The notes: generated from the letters alone by a model not told the origin. Positions 52,205-61,859 are shown, counted from the stretch's first letter. The stretch: DNA of 64,000 bases from an uncultured Peptoniphilus sp. (GCF_943913915.1 NZ_CALUAA010000006.1:46654-110653); one strand, 5' to 3'. Made by a program: numbers and translations.

Positions 52205-53443
52205 ATGACAGAAAGCAGAAAACTTCTAGAAGGTGTGAAGGTTGTCGAACTGGCAACGTTCATTGCAGCAGCCACAACCGGTCGCTTCTTAGCAGACCTC
52301 GGCGCAGATGTAATTAAGGTTGAACGTTCCGGCGGCGACCCCTTACGCTACACCGCTCCTTCTGAAGGAAGACCTTTGGATATGCATGAAAATACCACGT
52401 GGGAACTCGAAAACGGTAACAAGAGATGTATCTCTATCGACACCCGCGGGGAAGAAGGAAAAGAAGTCCTCTTTAAGTTACTTGAAGATGCCGATGTGTT
52501 AATTACCAACTGGCGTACAAGAGCACTTGAAAAAGCAGGTCTCGATTACGATAGCCTTAAGGAAAGATTCCCGAAACTTGTTTACGGTATGTGTACAGGT
52601 TACGGCGAATTCGGCCCCGACAAGAACCTTCCCGGATTTGACTTTACTTCTTTCTTTGCGCGCGGCGGTTACCTCGAAACCTTGAGACAACGTGACGGTG
52701 TTCCTATGAACGTTGTACCGGGCGTAGGCGACCACAACGTCGGTATGAACCTTGCAGCCGGTATCTTGGCAGCTCTTTACCACGCAAAGGTAACCGGTAA
52801 GGGCGAAAAGGTTGAAACAAGCTTATTCGAAACCGCTATCTTTAACATGGGTATGATGGTTCAAGCAGCTCAATACACCGACTACGGCGAAAAATATCCG
52901 ATCAATATTAAAGAATCCCCGAACCCCTTCTTAGCTTGCTGGAGAAGTAAGGATGACCGCTATGTACAAACCTGTATGCCGGACTACAATACTTACTTCG
53001 AAAAATTCATGACGGCTTTAGGACTTACGGAATATCTCGAAGATGATCGTTATTTCCCGGTTCAAAACCTTATTGATAACAAATTAGGTCCCGAACTGTA
53101 CGACACCATTATGGAACGTTTCGGAACGAAGGATTATGCGGAATGGAAAGAAATCTTAACCGAAGCGGACATTCCCTTTGCTCTTGCTCAAAACTGGGAA
53201 GAAATCTTAGAAGACGAACAAGCTTGGGCTAATGATTGCTTCCGCAAGATGGAATATCCGAGCGGCGAACGTATCCTCGTCAATCAACCGGTTCGCTACA
53301 CCGAAATGGGCAAGACCCCCTATGAAAAGGGCCCGCTTATCGGCGAACATACCACCGAAATTCTTAAAGAACTCGGCTACGACGACAAGAAGATCGAAGA
53401 ACTTTACGAAAGTAAAGTCGCCTACGAATGGGAAGATAAATAA
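52205..53443 (+). CDS. hadA: (R)-2-hydroxyisocaproate CoA-transferase HadA
   Basis: A 412-residue family III CoA-transferase. The start LLEGVKVVELATFIAAATTG is typical. The catalytic aspartate is D176 in VVPGVGDHNVGM. It forms 2-hydroxyacyl-CoA from the enoyl-CoA donor. The name follows from the hadA-hadI-hadB-hadC order; FldA (phenyllactate) is a close alternative, so the acyl specificity is inferred. AAAGGATGG precedes the ATG. Confidence 0.85.
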   Translation: MTESRKLLEGVKVVELATFIAAATTGRFLADLGADVIKVERSGGDPLRYTAPSEGRPLDMHENTTWELENGNKRCISIDTRGEEGKEVLFKLLEDADVLITNWRTRALEKAGLDYDSLKERFPKLVYGMCTGYGEFGPDKNLPGFDFTSFFARGGYLETLRQRDGVPMNVVPGVGDHNVGMNLAAGILAALYHAKVTGKGEKVETSLFETAIFNMGMMVQAAQYTDYGEKYPINIKESPNPFLACWRSKDDRYVQTCMPDYNTYFEKFMTALGLTEYLEDDRYFPVQNLIDNKLGPELYDTIMERFGTKDYAEWKEILTEADIPFALAQNWEEILEDEQAWANDCFRKMEYPSGERILVNQPVRYTEMGKTPYEKGPLIGEHTTEILKELGYDDKKIEELYESKVAYEWEDK

Positions 53444-53473
53444 ATTCAGTTTTTAATTAGTAAGGATGGAATT

Positions 53474-54259
53474 GTGGATATTATAACCATGGGCATCGAC
53501 ATCGGCTCCACCTCTTCAAAAGCCGTTATTTTGAAAAATGGAGAAGATGTCTTGGCAAAAGAAGTGGTAAGCCTTGGCGCCGGTACGACAGGCGCCAAAC
53601 AGGTAATCGATTTAGTACTCGATAAAACCGGAGTGAAGCGCGAAGAGATTGACTATATCGTCGCCACAGGTTACGGCAGAAATTCGTTTAAAGATGCCGA
53701 CAAAACCATGAGCGAATTAAGTTGTCACGCAAAGGGTGGAGTTTATCTCTTCGGCGATATCGGCACCATCGTCGATATCGGCGGCCAAGATATTAAGGCG
53801 CTGGCTATTCGAGACGGCATGCTGCAAAACTTCCTAATGAACGACAAATGTGCTGCAGGCACCGGACGCTTTCTCGAAGTTATGGCCAATGTCTTAGATG
53901 TAAGCATTGATGATCTGGGAGATTTGGATGCACAGGCTACGGAAAAAGCCTCCATCAGCTCAACTTGTACGGTCTTCGCCGAATCGGAAGTTATTTCCGC
54001 CTTAGCGAAAGATATTTCGATCCCGAACATCGTGCGCGGTATTCACGCCTCCGTCGCTACTAAAGTCGCAGGTCTCGCGCGACGCGTCGGCTTGAAAAAG
54101 CCCGTCGCCATGACCGGCGGCGTCTCCAGAAACCCCGGAATTGTACGTGCATTGGAAAACGAGCTGGACTGCGAAATTAAAGTTTCAAAGGACTCACAAT
54201 TAGCAGGTGCCTTCGGCGCCGCACTCTATGCCTTTGAAGAATGTAAAAAACAGAGTTAA
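53474..54259 (+). CDS. hadI: 2-hydroxyacyl-CoA dehydratase activator HadI
   Basis: A 261-residue ASKHA-type ATPase. The phosphate-1 loop is GIDIGSTSSKAVIL. The inter-subunit [4Fe-4S] cysteines are C126 (NDKCAAGTG) and C165 (SSTCTVFAESE). The homodimer hydrolyses ATP and injects one electron into the dehydratase. The start is GTG at 53474 with AAGGATGG upstream. Confidence 0.92.
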   Translation: MDIITMGIDIGSTSSKAVILKNGEDVLAKEVVSLGAGTTGAKQVIDLVLDKTGVKREEIDYIVATGYGRNSFKDADKTMSELSCHAKGGVYLFGDIGTIVDIGGQDIKALAIRDGMLQNFLMNDKCAAGTGRFLEVMANVLDVSIDDLGDLDAQATEKASISSTCTVFAESEVISALAKDISIPNIVRGIHASVATKVAGLARRVGLKKPVAMTGGVSRNPGIVRALENELDCEIKVSKDSQLAGAFGAALYAFEECKKQS

Positions 54260-54272
54260 GGAAGGATTGAGT

Positions 54273-55535
54273 ATGTCTAAAGAATCGTTAAAAGAAAGAG
54301 AAGCCCAAATAAGAGAGCAATATAAAGATGTGCCTCCTGCCAAAATGATCGGCATGATCGCCGGTCAAGGCTATAAAGATGCCATGGCGGCAAAAGAAGC
54401 CGGCGAACCTGTAGGCTGGTGCGCATCGAACTTCCCCCAAGAAATTCTGGAAACATTGGACATTAAGGTCGTATATCCGGAAAACCACGCGGCAGCTGTT
54501 GCAGCTAAAGGCGGCGGGGAAAGAATGTGTAATGTAGCCGAAGACGACGGCTATTCCAACGATATCTGTGCTTACGCCAGAATCTCCATGGCCTACACAG
54601 AAGAAACCGACATTCCCGAACTCAACATGCCCCAACCGGATTTTGTCGCATGCTGCAACAATATCTGTAACTGCATGATCAAATGGTATGAAAACCTCGC
54701 AAGAGATTTAGACATTCCCTTTATCATGATCGACGTTCCCTACAATAACGAATACGAAGCAGGCTCCGACCGCGTAGATTACTTAAAGGGACAATTCGAC
54801 GTCGCCATTAAACAACTGGAAGAAATCTCCGGTAAAAAATGGGATCAAGAAAAATTCGAAGAAGTCATGGATATCTCCGCAAGAACCGGTAGAGCATGGC
54901 TGGACGCTACATCTTATTCCAAGTATACTCCCTCTCCCTTCAGTGGATTTGACATCTTCAACCACATGGCCGTTGCCGTTTGTGCGAGAGGTAAATTGGA
55001 ATCGGCTATCGCATTTGAACGCTTAGCTGAAGAATTCGACGAAAAAGTTAAAAAAGGCGAATCCGGATTTAAGGGCGAAGAAAAATACCGCATCATCTTT
55101 GAAGGTATCGCTTGCTGGCCTCACCTACGTCACACCTATAAAGGTCTCCAAAGCCAAGGCGTCAACGTCGTCGGTACCGTTTATGCCGATGCATTCGGTT
55201 ATGTTTACGACAACACAAGAGAACTTATGGAAGCTTACTGCGCAACGCCGAACGCTATCAGTTACGAACGTTCCCTTGATATGCGCCTGAAACTTGCAGA
55301 AAACAACAATGTCGATGGTATGCTCGTTCACATTAACCGTTCCTGCAAACAATGGAGTGCTATCTCCTACGAAATGGAAAGAGACTTCAGAGAAAAAACC
55401 GGCCTCCCCACGGCAACCTTCGACGGCGACCAAGCCGACCCGAGAAACTTCTCCGAGGCACAATACGACACACGTGTTCAAGGCCTTATCGAAGTTATGG
55501 AAGCCAATAAACAAAAGAAATCTAAGGAGGCATAA
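54273..55535 (+). CDS. hadB: 2-hydroxyisocaproyl-CoA dehydratase subunit HadB
   Basis: A 420-residue Fe-S subunit of the 2-hydroxyacyl-CoA dehydratase. Diagnostic pieces are WCASNFPQEILETLDIKVVY, VACCNNICNCMIKWYENLA and VHINRSCKQWSAISYEME, giving cluster cysteines. With HadC it removes water from (R)-2-hydroxyacyl-CoA by a ketyl-radical mechanism. The start at 54273 is chosen because AAGGAAGGA precedes it; the frame extends into hadI. Confidence 0.9.
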   Translation: MSKESLKEREAQIREQYKDVPPAKMIGMIAGQGYKDAMAAKEAGEPVGWCASNFPQEILETLDIKVVYPENHAAAVAAKGGGERMCNVAEDDGYSNDICAYARISMAYTEETDIPELNMPQPDFVACCNNICNCMIKWYENLARDLDIPFIMIDVPYNNEYEAGSDRVDYLKGQFDVAIKQLEEISGKKWDQEKFEEVMDISARTGRAWLDATSYSKYTPSPFSGFDIFNHMAVAVCARGKLESAIAFERLAEEFDEKVKKGESGFKGEEKYRIIFEGIACWPHLRHTYKGLQSQGVNVVGTVYADAFGYVYDNTRELMEAYCATPNAISYERSLDMRLKLAENNNVDGMLVHINRSCKQWSAISYEMERDFREKTGLPTATFDGDQADPRNFSEAQYDTRVQGLIEVMEANKQKKSKEA

Positions 55536-55537
55536 AA

Positions 55538-56656
55538 GTGACCGCGGTAGATCTCATTCAATCATTAAATACAGATGTATTAAAAGCCATTGACCACTAT
55601 GTGGATGAAGGTAAAAAAGTAATCGGTATTTCCGCTCCGGGTGTCGTTCCCGAAGAAATCATTCACGCAGCAGGCCTCGTACCCGTTACCGTTTGGGGCG
55701 CCGAAGGTGAAGTTGTAGAAGCTAAGGAATACTTCCCGGCATTCTACGCATCCATTATCTTGAGAACTATGGACTTAGGTCTTCAAGGAAAATTGGACAA
55801 ACTCTCCGGCATGGTCATTACCAACCTAAGCGACGGTTTAAAAGGATTCAGCCAAAACTGGAAGCGCGCTATTCCTCAAATTCCCATGCTCTACATCCCC
55901 TACGGTCAAAACCGTAAGATTGAAGCGGGTATCGAATACAACGCTCGCCAATTCGGCCACTTAAAAGATAATCTCGCTGAAATCGCCGGAAAAGACATTT
56001 CCGATGATGCTATCGAAGAAGCGATTAAGCTTTACAATGAACATAGAAAAGCCATGCTCGAGTTCAACGCATTGGCTGCTAAACACTTAAACACCATTAC
56101 ACCTCTCCTTCGCAACCGCGTCTTTGCAAGTGCTTACTGCTACGCAAAAGACGAACACCTTGCGAAAGTTAAGGAAATTAACGAAGCCCTTAAGGCTATG
56201 CCTGAAGAAGACTTCAAAGGCAAAAAAGTCGTCACCACCGGTATTCTCGTTAACTCCGAAGATATCCTTAAGATCTTTGAAGAGTTCGATTTCGGCATCG
56301 TGGACGACAATGTATTACACGAAAGCTTACAATACGAAGTACAGGCTGAAGAAGGAACGGGCAACCCCCTTCACGCTTTGGCACAAGTTTTCGCCGACAT
56401 CGAAGGCAACACCTTTGTATTCGACGAAAAGAAATTAAGAGGACCGATTATCGCAAAGAAAGTAAAAGAATCGGGAGCTGCCGGTGTCATTTACTTAATG
56501 ACTAAATTCAGCGACACCGACGAATTCGACTACCCGATCCTTCGCGACGATCTACAAAAAGAAAACATCCCCTTAAACATGGTAGAAGTAGACCAACAAA
56601 TGGTCAGCTTCGAACAAGCCAAGACTGCATTACAAACTTTTGCAGACATGCTCTAA
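55538..56656 (+). CDS. hadC: 2-hydroxyisocaproyl-CoA dehydratase subunit HadC
   Basis: A 372-residue partner subunit. VIGISAPGVVPEEIIHAAGL is the N-terminal family stretch, and IPMLYIPYGQNRKIEAGIEY, PLLRNRVFASAYCYAKDEH and RDDLQKENIPLNMVEVDQQM follow. The start is GTG at 55538, two bases after the hadB stop, with AAGGAGG upstream. It forms the dehydratase heterodimer with HadB. Confidence 0.9.
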   Translation: MTAVDLIQSLNTDVLKAIDHYVDEGKKVIGISAPGVVPEEIIHAAGLVPVTVWGAEGEVVEAKEYFPAFYASIILRTMDLGLQGKLDKLSGMVITNLSDGLKGFSQNWKRAIPQIPMLYIPYGQNRKIEAGIEYNARQFGHLKDNLAEIAGKDISDDAIEEAIKLYNEHRKAMLEFNALAAKHLNTITPLLRNRVFASAYCYAKDEHLAKVKEINEALKAMPEEDFKGKKVVTTGILVNSEDILKIFEEFDFGIVDDNVLHESLQYEVQAEEGTGNPLHALAQVFADIEGNTFVFDEKKLRGPIIAKKVKESGAAGVIYLMTKFSDTDEFDYPILRDDLQKENIPLNMVEVDQQMVSFEQAKTALQTFADML

Positions 56657-56689
56657 GCTATATACGGTGGTCCGTGTATATAAATTGTT

Positions 56690-56717
56690 TAACCGCTCCC
56701 GAAAAGGGAGCCGGTTG
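56690..56717 (+). other. Hairpin between hadC and the dehydrogenase gene
   Basis: AACCGCTCCC and GGGAGCCGGTT flank a GAAAA loop, one bulged C. No T-run follows, so it is more likely an RNA processing or stability element than a terminator. Confidence 0.55.
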
Positions 56718-56779
56718 AACTGTAAGGTGTAGGAAAACTATTTCATTAATGAAAGAAGGTCTCTAAAAAGGAGGACGAA

Positions 56780-57769
56780 ATGTTAAAAATCAGAAGTACC
56801 TGTAATAAGAACTATGTCGAAAAATTTGGCGTAGAAAGACCGGAAGAATGGGATTACCAATACATCAACTACCCCTGCAGCGACGAAGAATTAGTTGAAC
56901 AATGTAAAGATGCAGACGTTATCCACTGCGGTCCCGTAGACTACATTCGTAAAGACGTTATCGACAAATTGGAAAACGTAAAACTTATCCAATCCCTAGG
57001 CGTAGGCTTCGACAAAATTGATCTTGAAGCAGCTAAAGAAAAGGGAATCTACGTATGTAACAACCGCGGCGTTAACGCTCGTCCCGTAGCAGAACTTGCT
57101 GTTACCCACATGTTAACCAGCCTTCGCAGAATGCCTGAAGCCGACATGAAGATCAAAGAAAAAGGCGCAGCAGGCTTTAGAGAAAGCTACAAAGAATACA
57201 CCGAAAAAGGACAAGTCGAAATGGGTTCCCGTACCGTCGGTCTAATCGGCCTCGGCGCTATCGGCCACGAAGCTGCAAAACTTTTACAACCCTTCGAATG
57301 CAAAATGTACTACTATGACGTTATCCGTCAAGAAGATTTCGAAAAAAAATACGGCGTAGAATACGCTACTCTCGATGAAATCTACGAAAAATGTGACATT
57401 ATTTCCTACCACGTACCTGTACTCGACTCCACCCGCGGCATGATCAACAAAGAAGCCATCGATAAAATGAAAAAAGACGCTATTATCGTAAACGTAGCGC
57501 GCGGTGACTTAATGAACAACGCAGATGTTGCAGACGCATTAAACGAAGGCAAAATCTACGTCGCAATGGACGTTATCGCTCCGGAACCCCCGAAAGATGA
57601 CGACCCCTTATTCAGCCTAAACGAAACCGGCTTGGCACGTTTCTCCATTACCCCTCACATTGCCGGCACCACCGACGACTCCTTCATGCGTATGAGCCAA
57701 TGGTCCTATGACAACATGAAGCGCATCGAAGACGGCGAAAAACCGATCAACATTGTAAACGGTCTGTAA
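56780..57769 (+). CDS. D-2-hydroxyacid dehydrogenase
   Basis: A 329-residue NAD-dependent enzyme. The Rossmann loop is GLIGLGAIG (residues 154-162) with D180 at the end of the next strand, favouring NAD+. The catalytic set is R241 (NVARGD), E269 (IAPEP) and H293 (TPHIAG). In the pathway it should reduce 2-oxoisocaproate to (R)-2-hydroxyisocaproate, the job of LdhA in C. difficile. Its sequence looks more like the broad SerA-type family than LdhA, suggesting another lineage fills the slot. AAAGGAGG precedes the ATG. Confidence 0.88.
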   Translation: MLKIRSTCNKNYVEKFGVERPEEWDYQYINYPCSDEELVEQCKDADVIHCGPVDYIRKDVIDKLENVKLIQSLGVGFDKIDLEAAKEKGIYVCNNRGVNARPVAELAVTHMLTSLRRMPEADMKIKEKGAAGFRESYKEYTEKGQVEMGSRTVGLIGLGAIGHEAAKLLQPFECKMYYYDVIRQEDFEKKYGVEYATLDEIYEKCDIISYHVPVLDSTRGMINKEAIDKMKKDAIIVNVARGDLMNNADVADALNEGKIYVAMDVIAPEPPKDDDPLFSLNETGLARFSITPHIAGTTDDSFMRMSQWSYDNMKRIEDGEKPINIVNGL

Positions 57770-57817
57770 ATCTAGTTCAGGCTATTCACAAACGTCCGAA
57801 AGGACGAAGGAGTGCTT

Positions 57818-59194
57818 ATGGAAATTAAAAGAAAAGATATTATCGTCTGTGGTTTTGCCCTGTTCGCCATCTTCTTCGGCGCAGGCAACATGATCTTTCC
57901 GCCTTACTTAGGCGTACAGGCCGGCGACCGCTGGTTTACGGCGGCAATCGGATTCCTTTTATCCGACCCGGTTCTCCCCATTTTGGGTGTTATCGTTACC
58001 GCACAAATGGGCGGTCGCGCAATCGACCTTGGTAAACGTGTCGGTTGGAAATTCTCTGCGGTTATCTCCGCTATCTGTATCTTGATTATCGGCCCCTTCT
58101 TTGCCGTACCGAGAACAGGCGCTACGACCCACGAAATGTTCGTTGCACCGAACCTTCCGAGTGTACCCGTATTGGTAACATCTATCGTATTCTTTGCATT
58201 AACTCTTTACCTCGTATTAAACCCCGGTAAAGTACTCGACTACATCGGCCAATTCTTAACGCCGGGGCTGCTCATTATCTTAGCAGTCATCGCCGTCGTG
58301 GCCATCGTAAACCCGCCGGCACCGGCTATTACAACTGACACGCCGGACCTATTCAGAACAAGCTTTACAGAAGGTTACCAAACCATGGACGCTCTCGGTG
58401 CATCCCTTATGAGTGGTATCGTCTTAACCGACCTTATTCGTAGAGGCTATCACGACGAAGCGACCCAAGTAAAAGCGAGCATCCAAATCGGTATTATCGC
58501 CTTTATCTGCTTGGCTCTTGTCTACGGCTCCCTGACTTATGTCGGATCCACTGTAAGCTCTATCTTTACACCGGATATGGACCGTACCGCCATCTTACTG
58601 GGCACCGTCGAAACACTACTCGGACACGTAGGACGCTTCCTGCTAGGCTTAGGTATCGCTCTTGCGTGCTTAACCACATCTACAGGTCTTATCTCTACCT
58701 GTGGTAACTTCTTCAATGACGTAACTGACGGAAAACTTCCCTATAAAAAGATCGTTATCGTGGCTACCATCGTTGCCTTCGCTATCTCCTTACTGGGCGT
58801 AGAAGGCATTATCAACATCGCAGTCCCCGTACTGACAGCTGTCTTCCCCATCGTCATCTGCTTAATTCTTCTCTCCATCTTTGATAAAAAGATCAAGTAC
58901 AATGGCGTATTTATCGGCGGCGTTATCGGTGCCGGCCTTGTCGGCATTATCGAAGCCATCAACCTGTTCTCTCAAATGCAAGGTGGAAACGCTCTCGGCG
59001 GTCTCGCTGAAAAAATAGCCAACTTCCCCTTAGGAAACTTTGCCTTTGAATGGCTCGTCCCTGCACTTGTCTGTGCCGTCATCGGCGGATTACTCGGTAA
59101 ATTTGCAAACTTCGGCGGCACCCGCGAAGATGTTTACCGTGAACAAGCGATCCGCGAAGAAAGACGCGCGAAAGCAATGAAAGAAAACGCATAA
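57818..59194 (+). CDS. brnQ: Branched-chain amino acid carrier BrnQ (copy 3)
   Basis: A 458-residue LIVCS symporter with FALFAIFFGAGNMIFPPYLG, AVPRTGATTHEM and FTEGYQTMDALG. It differs from copies 1 and 2 by a charged C-terminal tail (about 20 residues, EDVYREQAIREERRAKAMKE). The ATG at 57818 with AAGGAG fits; an in-frame GTG lies six bases upstream. Its place inside the had operon ties it to uptake of the operon's substrate, most likely leucine. Confidence 0.92.
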   Translation: MEIKRKDIIVCGFALFAIFFGAGNMIFPPYLGVQAGDRWFTAAIGFLLSDPVLPILGVIVTAQMGGRAIDLGKRVGWKFSAVISAICILIIGPFFAVPRTGATTHEMFVAPNLPSVPVLVTSIVFFALTLYLVLNPGKVLDYIGQFLTPGLLIILAVIAVVAIVNPPAPAITTDTPDLFRTSFTEGYQTMDALGASLMSGIVLTDLIRRGYHDEATQVKASIQIGIIAFICLALVYGSLTYVGSTVSSIFTPDMDRTAILLGTVETLLGHVGRFLLGLGIALACLTTSTGLISTCGNFFNDVTDGKLPYKKIVIVATIVAFAISLLGVEGIINIAVPVLTAVFPIVICLILLSIFDKKIKYNGVFIGGVIGAGLVGIIEAINLFSQMQGGNALGGLAEKIANFPLGNFAFEWLVPALVCAVIGGLLGKFANFGGTREDVYREQAIREERRAKAMKENA

Positions 59195-59227
59195 CCCCTA
59201 AATTTTATTTAAAAAGGAGTATCTATT

Positions 59228-60415
59228 ATGGCGAATAAAAAAATGACATCCCTCGGCAAACAAAAATCCGTTATCCGCGAACTCGCAGGATTTGGCGCCG
59301 AACGTGCAAAAGTTGTAGGTCCGGAAAACGTATTGAACTTCTCTATCGGTAACCCCAGCGTTCCCGCACCGAAGGAAGTACAAGAAGCCATTATCGACCT
59401 TACCAAAAACGAAAAACCTCAAGCAGTTCACAGCTACTCTGCAGGTAACGGTTTTGAATCGACACGTCAAGCCATCGCTGAAAATTTAAACAAACGTTAC
59501 GGCACCGACTATGACGCAAGTAACCTTTACATGACTTGCGGTGCTGCGGCATCTTTAAACATTTCTCTTGCAGCTCTTATCGAAGAACCCACCGACGAAG
59601 TTGTCGTATTGGCACCCTTCTTCCCCGAATACACCGTATTCATCGAAAGCCAAGGCGGTAAAATGGTACTCGTCGAAGCTCGCGACGATATGCAACTTCA
59701 CGCAGAAGACGTTGAAAAAGTTCTTACGGAAAACACACGTGCCGTCTTGATCAACACCCCGAACAACCCGGCAGGCGTTATCTACTCCAAAGAAGCTTTA
59801 GAAGAACTGGCAGCTGTTCTTGAAAAGAAGAGCAAAGAAATCGGTCATCCGATCTACATCCTAAGCGACGAACCTTACCGTGAACTCGTATTAGTTGACG
59901 ATGCTGAAGTTGCTTGGGTACCCAACATCTACGACAACACCGTCGTATGCTACAGCTGGTCCAAATCCTTATCTCTTCCCGGCGAACGTATCGGCTACAT
60001 CCTCGTTCCCGGCACCGTAGAAGATAAAGACTTAATGCCCGCAGTCGGTGGTGCAGGCCGCTCCTTAGGCTTCGTATGTGCTCCGACCTTAATGCAAAAA
60101 GTTATCGAACGCTGCGTCGACGTCGAACCCGACGTAGAAGTTTACAAAAAGAACAGAGATCTTCTCTTTGACGCATTAACCGAAATCGGCTACCAAGTTG
60201 CTAAACCGGCAGGTGCTTTCTACCTCTTCATTAAATCTCCGGACGGAGACAGCGAAACCTTCTCCGAACGTGCAAAAGAATACGACATGCTCGTCGTACC
60301 CGGTACCGGCTTCGGCTCCAAAGCCTTTATGCGCTTGAGCTACTGTGTCGATACGGAAACCTGTGAAAAATCGATCCCCATCTTCAAAGAAATGATGGAA
60401 AAATACTACAGCTAA
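59228..60415 (+). CDS. Class I/II aminotransferase
   Basis: A 395-residue PLP transaminase of fold type I. PLP contacts are SYSAGNG, YMTCGAAASL, NTPNNPAGVIY, D214 in ILSDEPY, and the Schiff-base lysine K246 in CYSWSKSLSLPGERIGY. The substrate arginine is in FMRLSYC. Between brnQ and the acyl-CoA dehydrogenase it likely makes 2-oxoisocaproate from leucine with an acceptor 2-oxo acid. AAAGGAG upstream. Confidence 0.9.
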   Translation: MANKKMTSLGKQKSVIRELAGFGAERAKVVGPENVLNFSIGNPSVPAPKEVQEAIIDLTKNEKPQAVHSYSAGNGFESTRQAIAENLNKRYGTDYDASNLYMTCGAAASLNISLAALIEEPTDEVVVLAPFFPEYTVFIESQGGKMVLVEARDDMQLHAEDVEKVLTENTRAVLINTPNNPAGVIYSKEALEELAAVLEKKSKEIGHPIYILSDEPYRELVLVDDAEVAWVPNIYDNTVVCYSWSKSLSLPGERIGYILVPGTVEDKDLMPAVGGAGRSLGFVCAPTLMQKVIERCVDVEPDVEVYKKNRDLLFDALTEIGYQVAKPAGAFYLFIKSPDGDSETFSERAKEYDMLVVPGTGFGSKAFMRLSYCVDTETCEKSIPIFKEMMEKYYS

Positions 60416-60446
60416 TTCCATAAGAAGAGTCTGTAAGTATTGATAA

Positions 60447-60487
60447 ATGCAAATCCGGACTGCTTTAAAAAGTCCGGATTTTTGCAT
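60447..60487 (+). terminator. Terminator after the aminotransferase
   Basis: ATGCAAATCCGGACT and AGTCCGGATTTTTGCAT form a long stem around 9 nt, ending in T-rich sequence, so acdB has a separate promoter. Confidence 0.82.
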
Positions 60488-60700
60488 TTATTGCTTGTTA
60501 AGTTAATACTTATGCGTTATACTGGTATACAAGAAGGTTTTCATTTCCTTCGCTGTGACCAAATCTATAGAAGACAGTAGTATTTAGCGAATGCTTGATG
60601 TGAATGTAAAATTTTTTTCCGATGAAGGAAAACGTATTATATTCCTACAGCTTCGCCGGGCGTGCGCAAAGCGTACATAACCTACAAATAGGAGGAAAAC
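60488..60700 (+). promoter_or_regulatory. Promoter region of the acyl-CoA dehydrogenase operon
   Basis: TGGTATACAA at 60523-60532 matches the TNGTATACNA-type sites near the GntR gene. A TATTAT-like -10 follows near 60634, and AGGAGG precedes the ATG. No gene is visible here. Confidence 0.55.
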
Positions 60701-61840
60701 ATGGAATTTAAGCAAGAGCACAAATTAATTCGCGATCTCGCTGCTAAATTTGCAGATCAAGAATTAACCGATGACGTACTCGATGCAGCAGAAGAAACGG
60801 GCTGTCTCGATCTCGATATCGTTCGCAAAATGGGCGAAGCAGGTTTCTTCGGCATTAAGACACCGAAGGAATACGGCGGAGCAGGCGGCGATCACGTTTC
60901 CTACGTTATCGTAATGGAAGAAATCGCAAAACGCAGCGCAGTCGCCAGTGTTTTCGTTTCGAGCCCGAACTCCCTATGCGGTTCACCGATTCAATTAAGC
61001 GGTACCCCTGAACAAAAAGAAAAATACTTAAGTAAAATCGCCACAGGCGAACTCACCTTCTGCTTCGGCTTAACCGAACCGGGCGCAGGTTCCGATGCCG
61101 GCGGCACCAAGACTACAGCTGTATTAGACGGCGACGAATGGGTTCTTAACGGCCGTAAAACTTTTATTACCGGCGCACCTATTGCAGACTACAGCATTAT
61201 CTACGCTAAAACCGACCTTACCGCAAAAGGCAGCGCAGGCATTACCGCCTTTATCGTCGACTTAAAGAGCGAAGGCGTTTCCTTCGGTAAACCCGAAGAC
61301 AAAATGGGCATCATCGGCTGCCCCACCTCTGACATCGTACTCGAAAATGTTCGCGTACCGAAAGAAAATATGCTCGGCAAAGAAGGCAAGGGCTTTACCA
61401 ACGCTATGAAGACCTTAGACGTCGGCCGTATCGGTATCGCCGCTCAATCCATCGGTGTTGCCCAAGCAGCTCTCGATGAAGCCATTAAATTTGCTAAAGA
61501 ACGTGTTCAATTCGGTCGCCCCATTGCTAAACTTCAAGGCATCAGCTTTAAGATCGCAAGAATGGCCGCTAAATTAGAAGCTGCCAAACTTCTCGTTTAT
61601 GAAGCTGCAGCTGCTAAAGACAGAGGCGAAGACGCTTCCAAACTTTGCTCCATGGCAAAATACTTCTGTGCCGAAACCTGTAATGAAATCGTCTACGACG
61701 CTCTTCAAGTACACGGTGGCTACGGATACATTAAAGACTACAAAATCGAACGCCTTTACAGAGATGCGCGCATTACCTCCATCTACGAAGGTACCAGCGA
61801 AATTCAACTTCTCGTTATCGGCAGTCAACTTTTGAAATAA
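60701..61840 (+). CDS. acdB: Short-chain acyl-CoA dehydrogenase (AcdB type)
   Basis: A 379-residue flavoprotein. FAD/substrate segments are CFGLTEPGAGSDAG, NGRKTFITGAPIADY, the RVQFGRPIAKLQ segment, and the catalytic glutamate E363 in SIYEGTSEIQ. With EtfAB it reduces the enoyl-CoA (isocaprenoyl-CoA) and can bifurcate electrons to ferredoxin. The acyl specificity is inferred from the operon. Confidence 0.92.
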   Translation: MEFKQEHKLIRDLAAKFADQELTDDVLDAAEETGCLDLDIVRKMGEAGFFGIKTPKEYGGAGGDHVSYVIVMEEIAKRSAVASVFVSSPNSLCGSPIQLSGTPEQKEKYLSKIATGELTFCFGLTEPGAGSDAGGTKTTAVLDGDEWVLNGRKTFITGAPIADYSIIYAKTDLTAKGSAGITAFIVDLKSEGVSFGKPEDKMGIIGCPTSDIVLENVRVPKENMLGKEGKGFTNAMKTLDVGRIGIAAQSIGVAQAALDEAIKFAKERVQFGRPIAKLQGISFKIARMAAKLEAAKLLVYEAAAAKDRGEDASKLCSMAKYFCAETCNEIVYDALQVHGGYGYIKDYKIERLYRDARITSIYEGTSEIQLLVIGSQLLK

Positions 61841-61859
61841 GAGGAATCAGGAGGTTATC

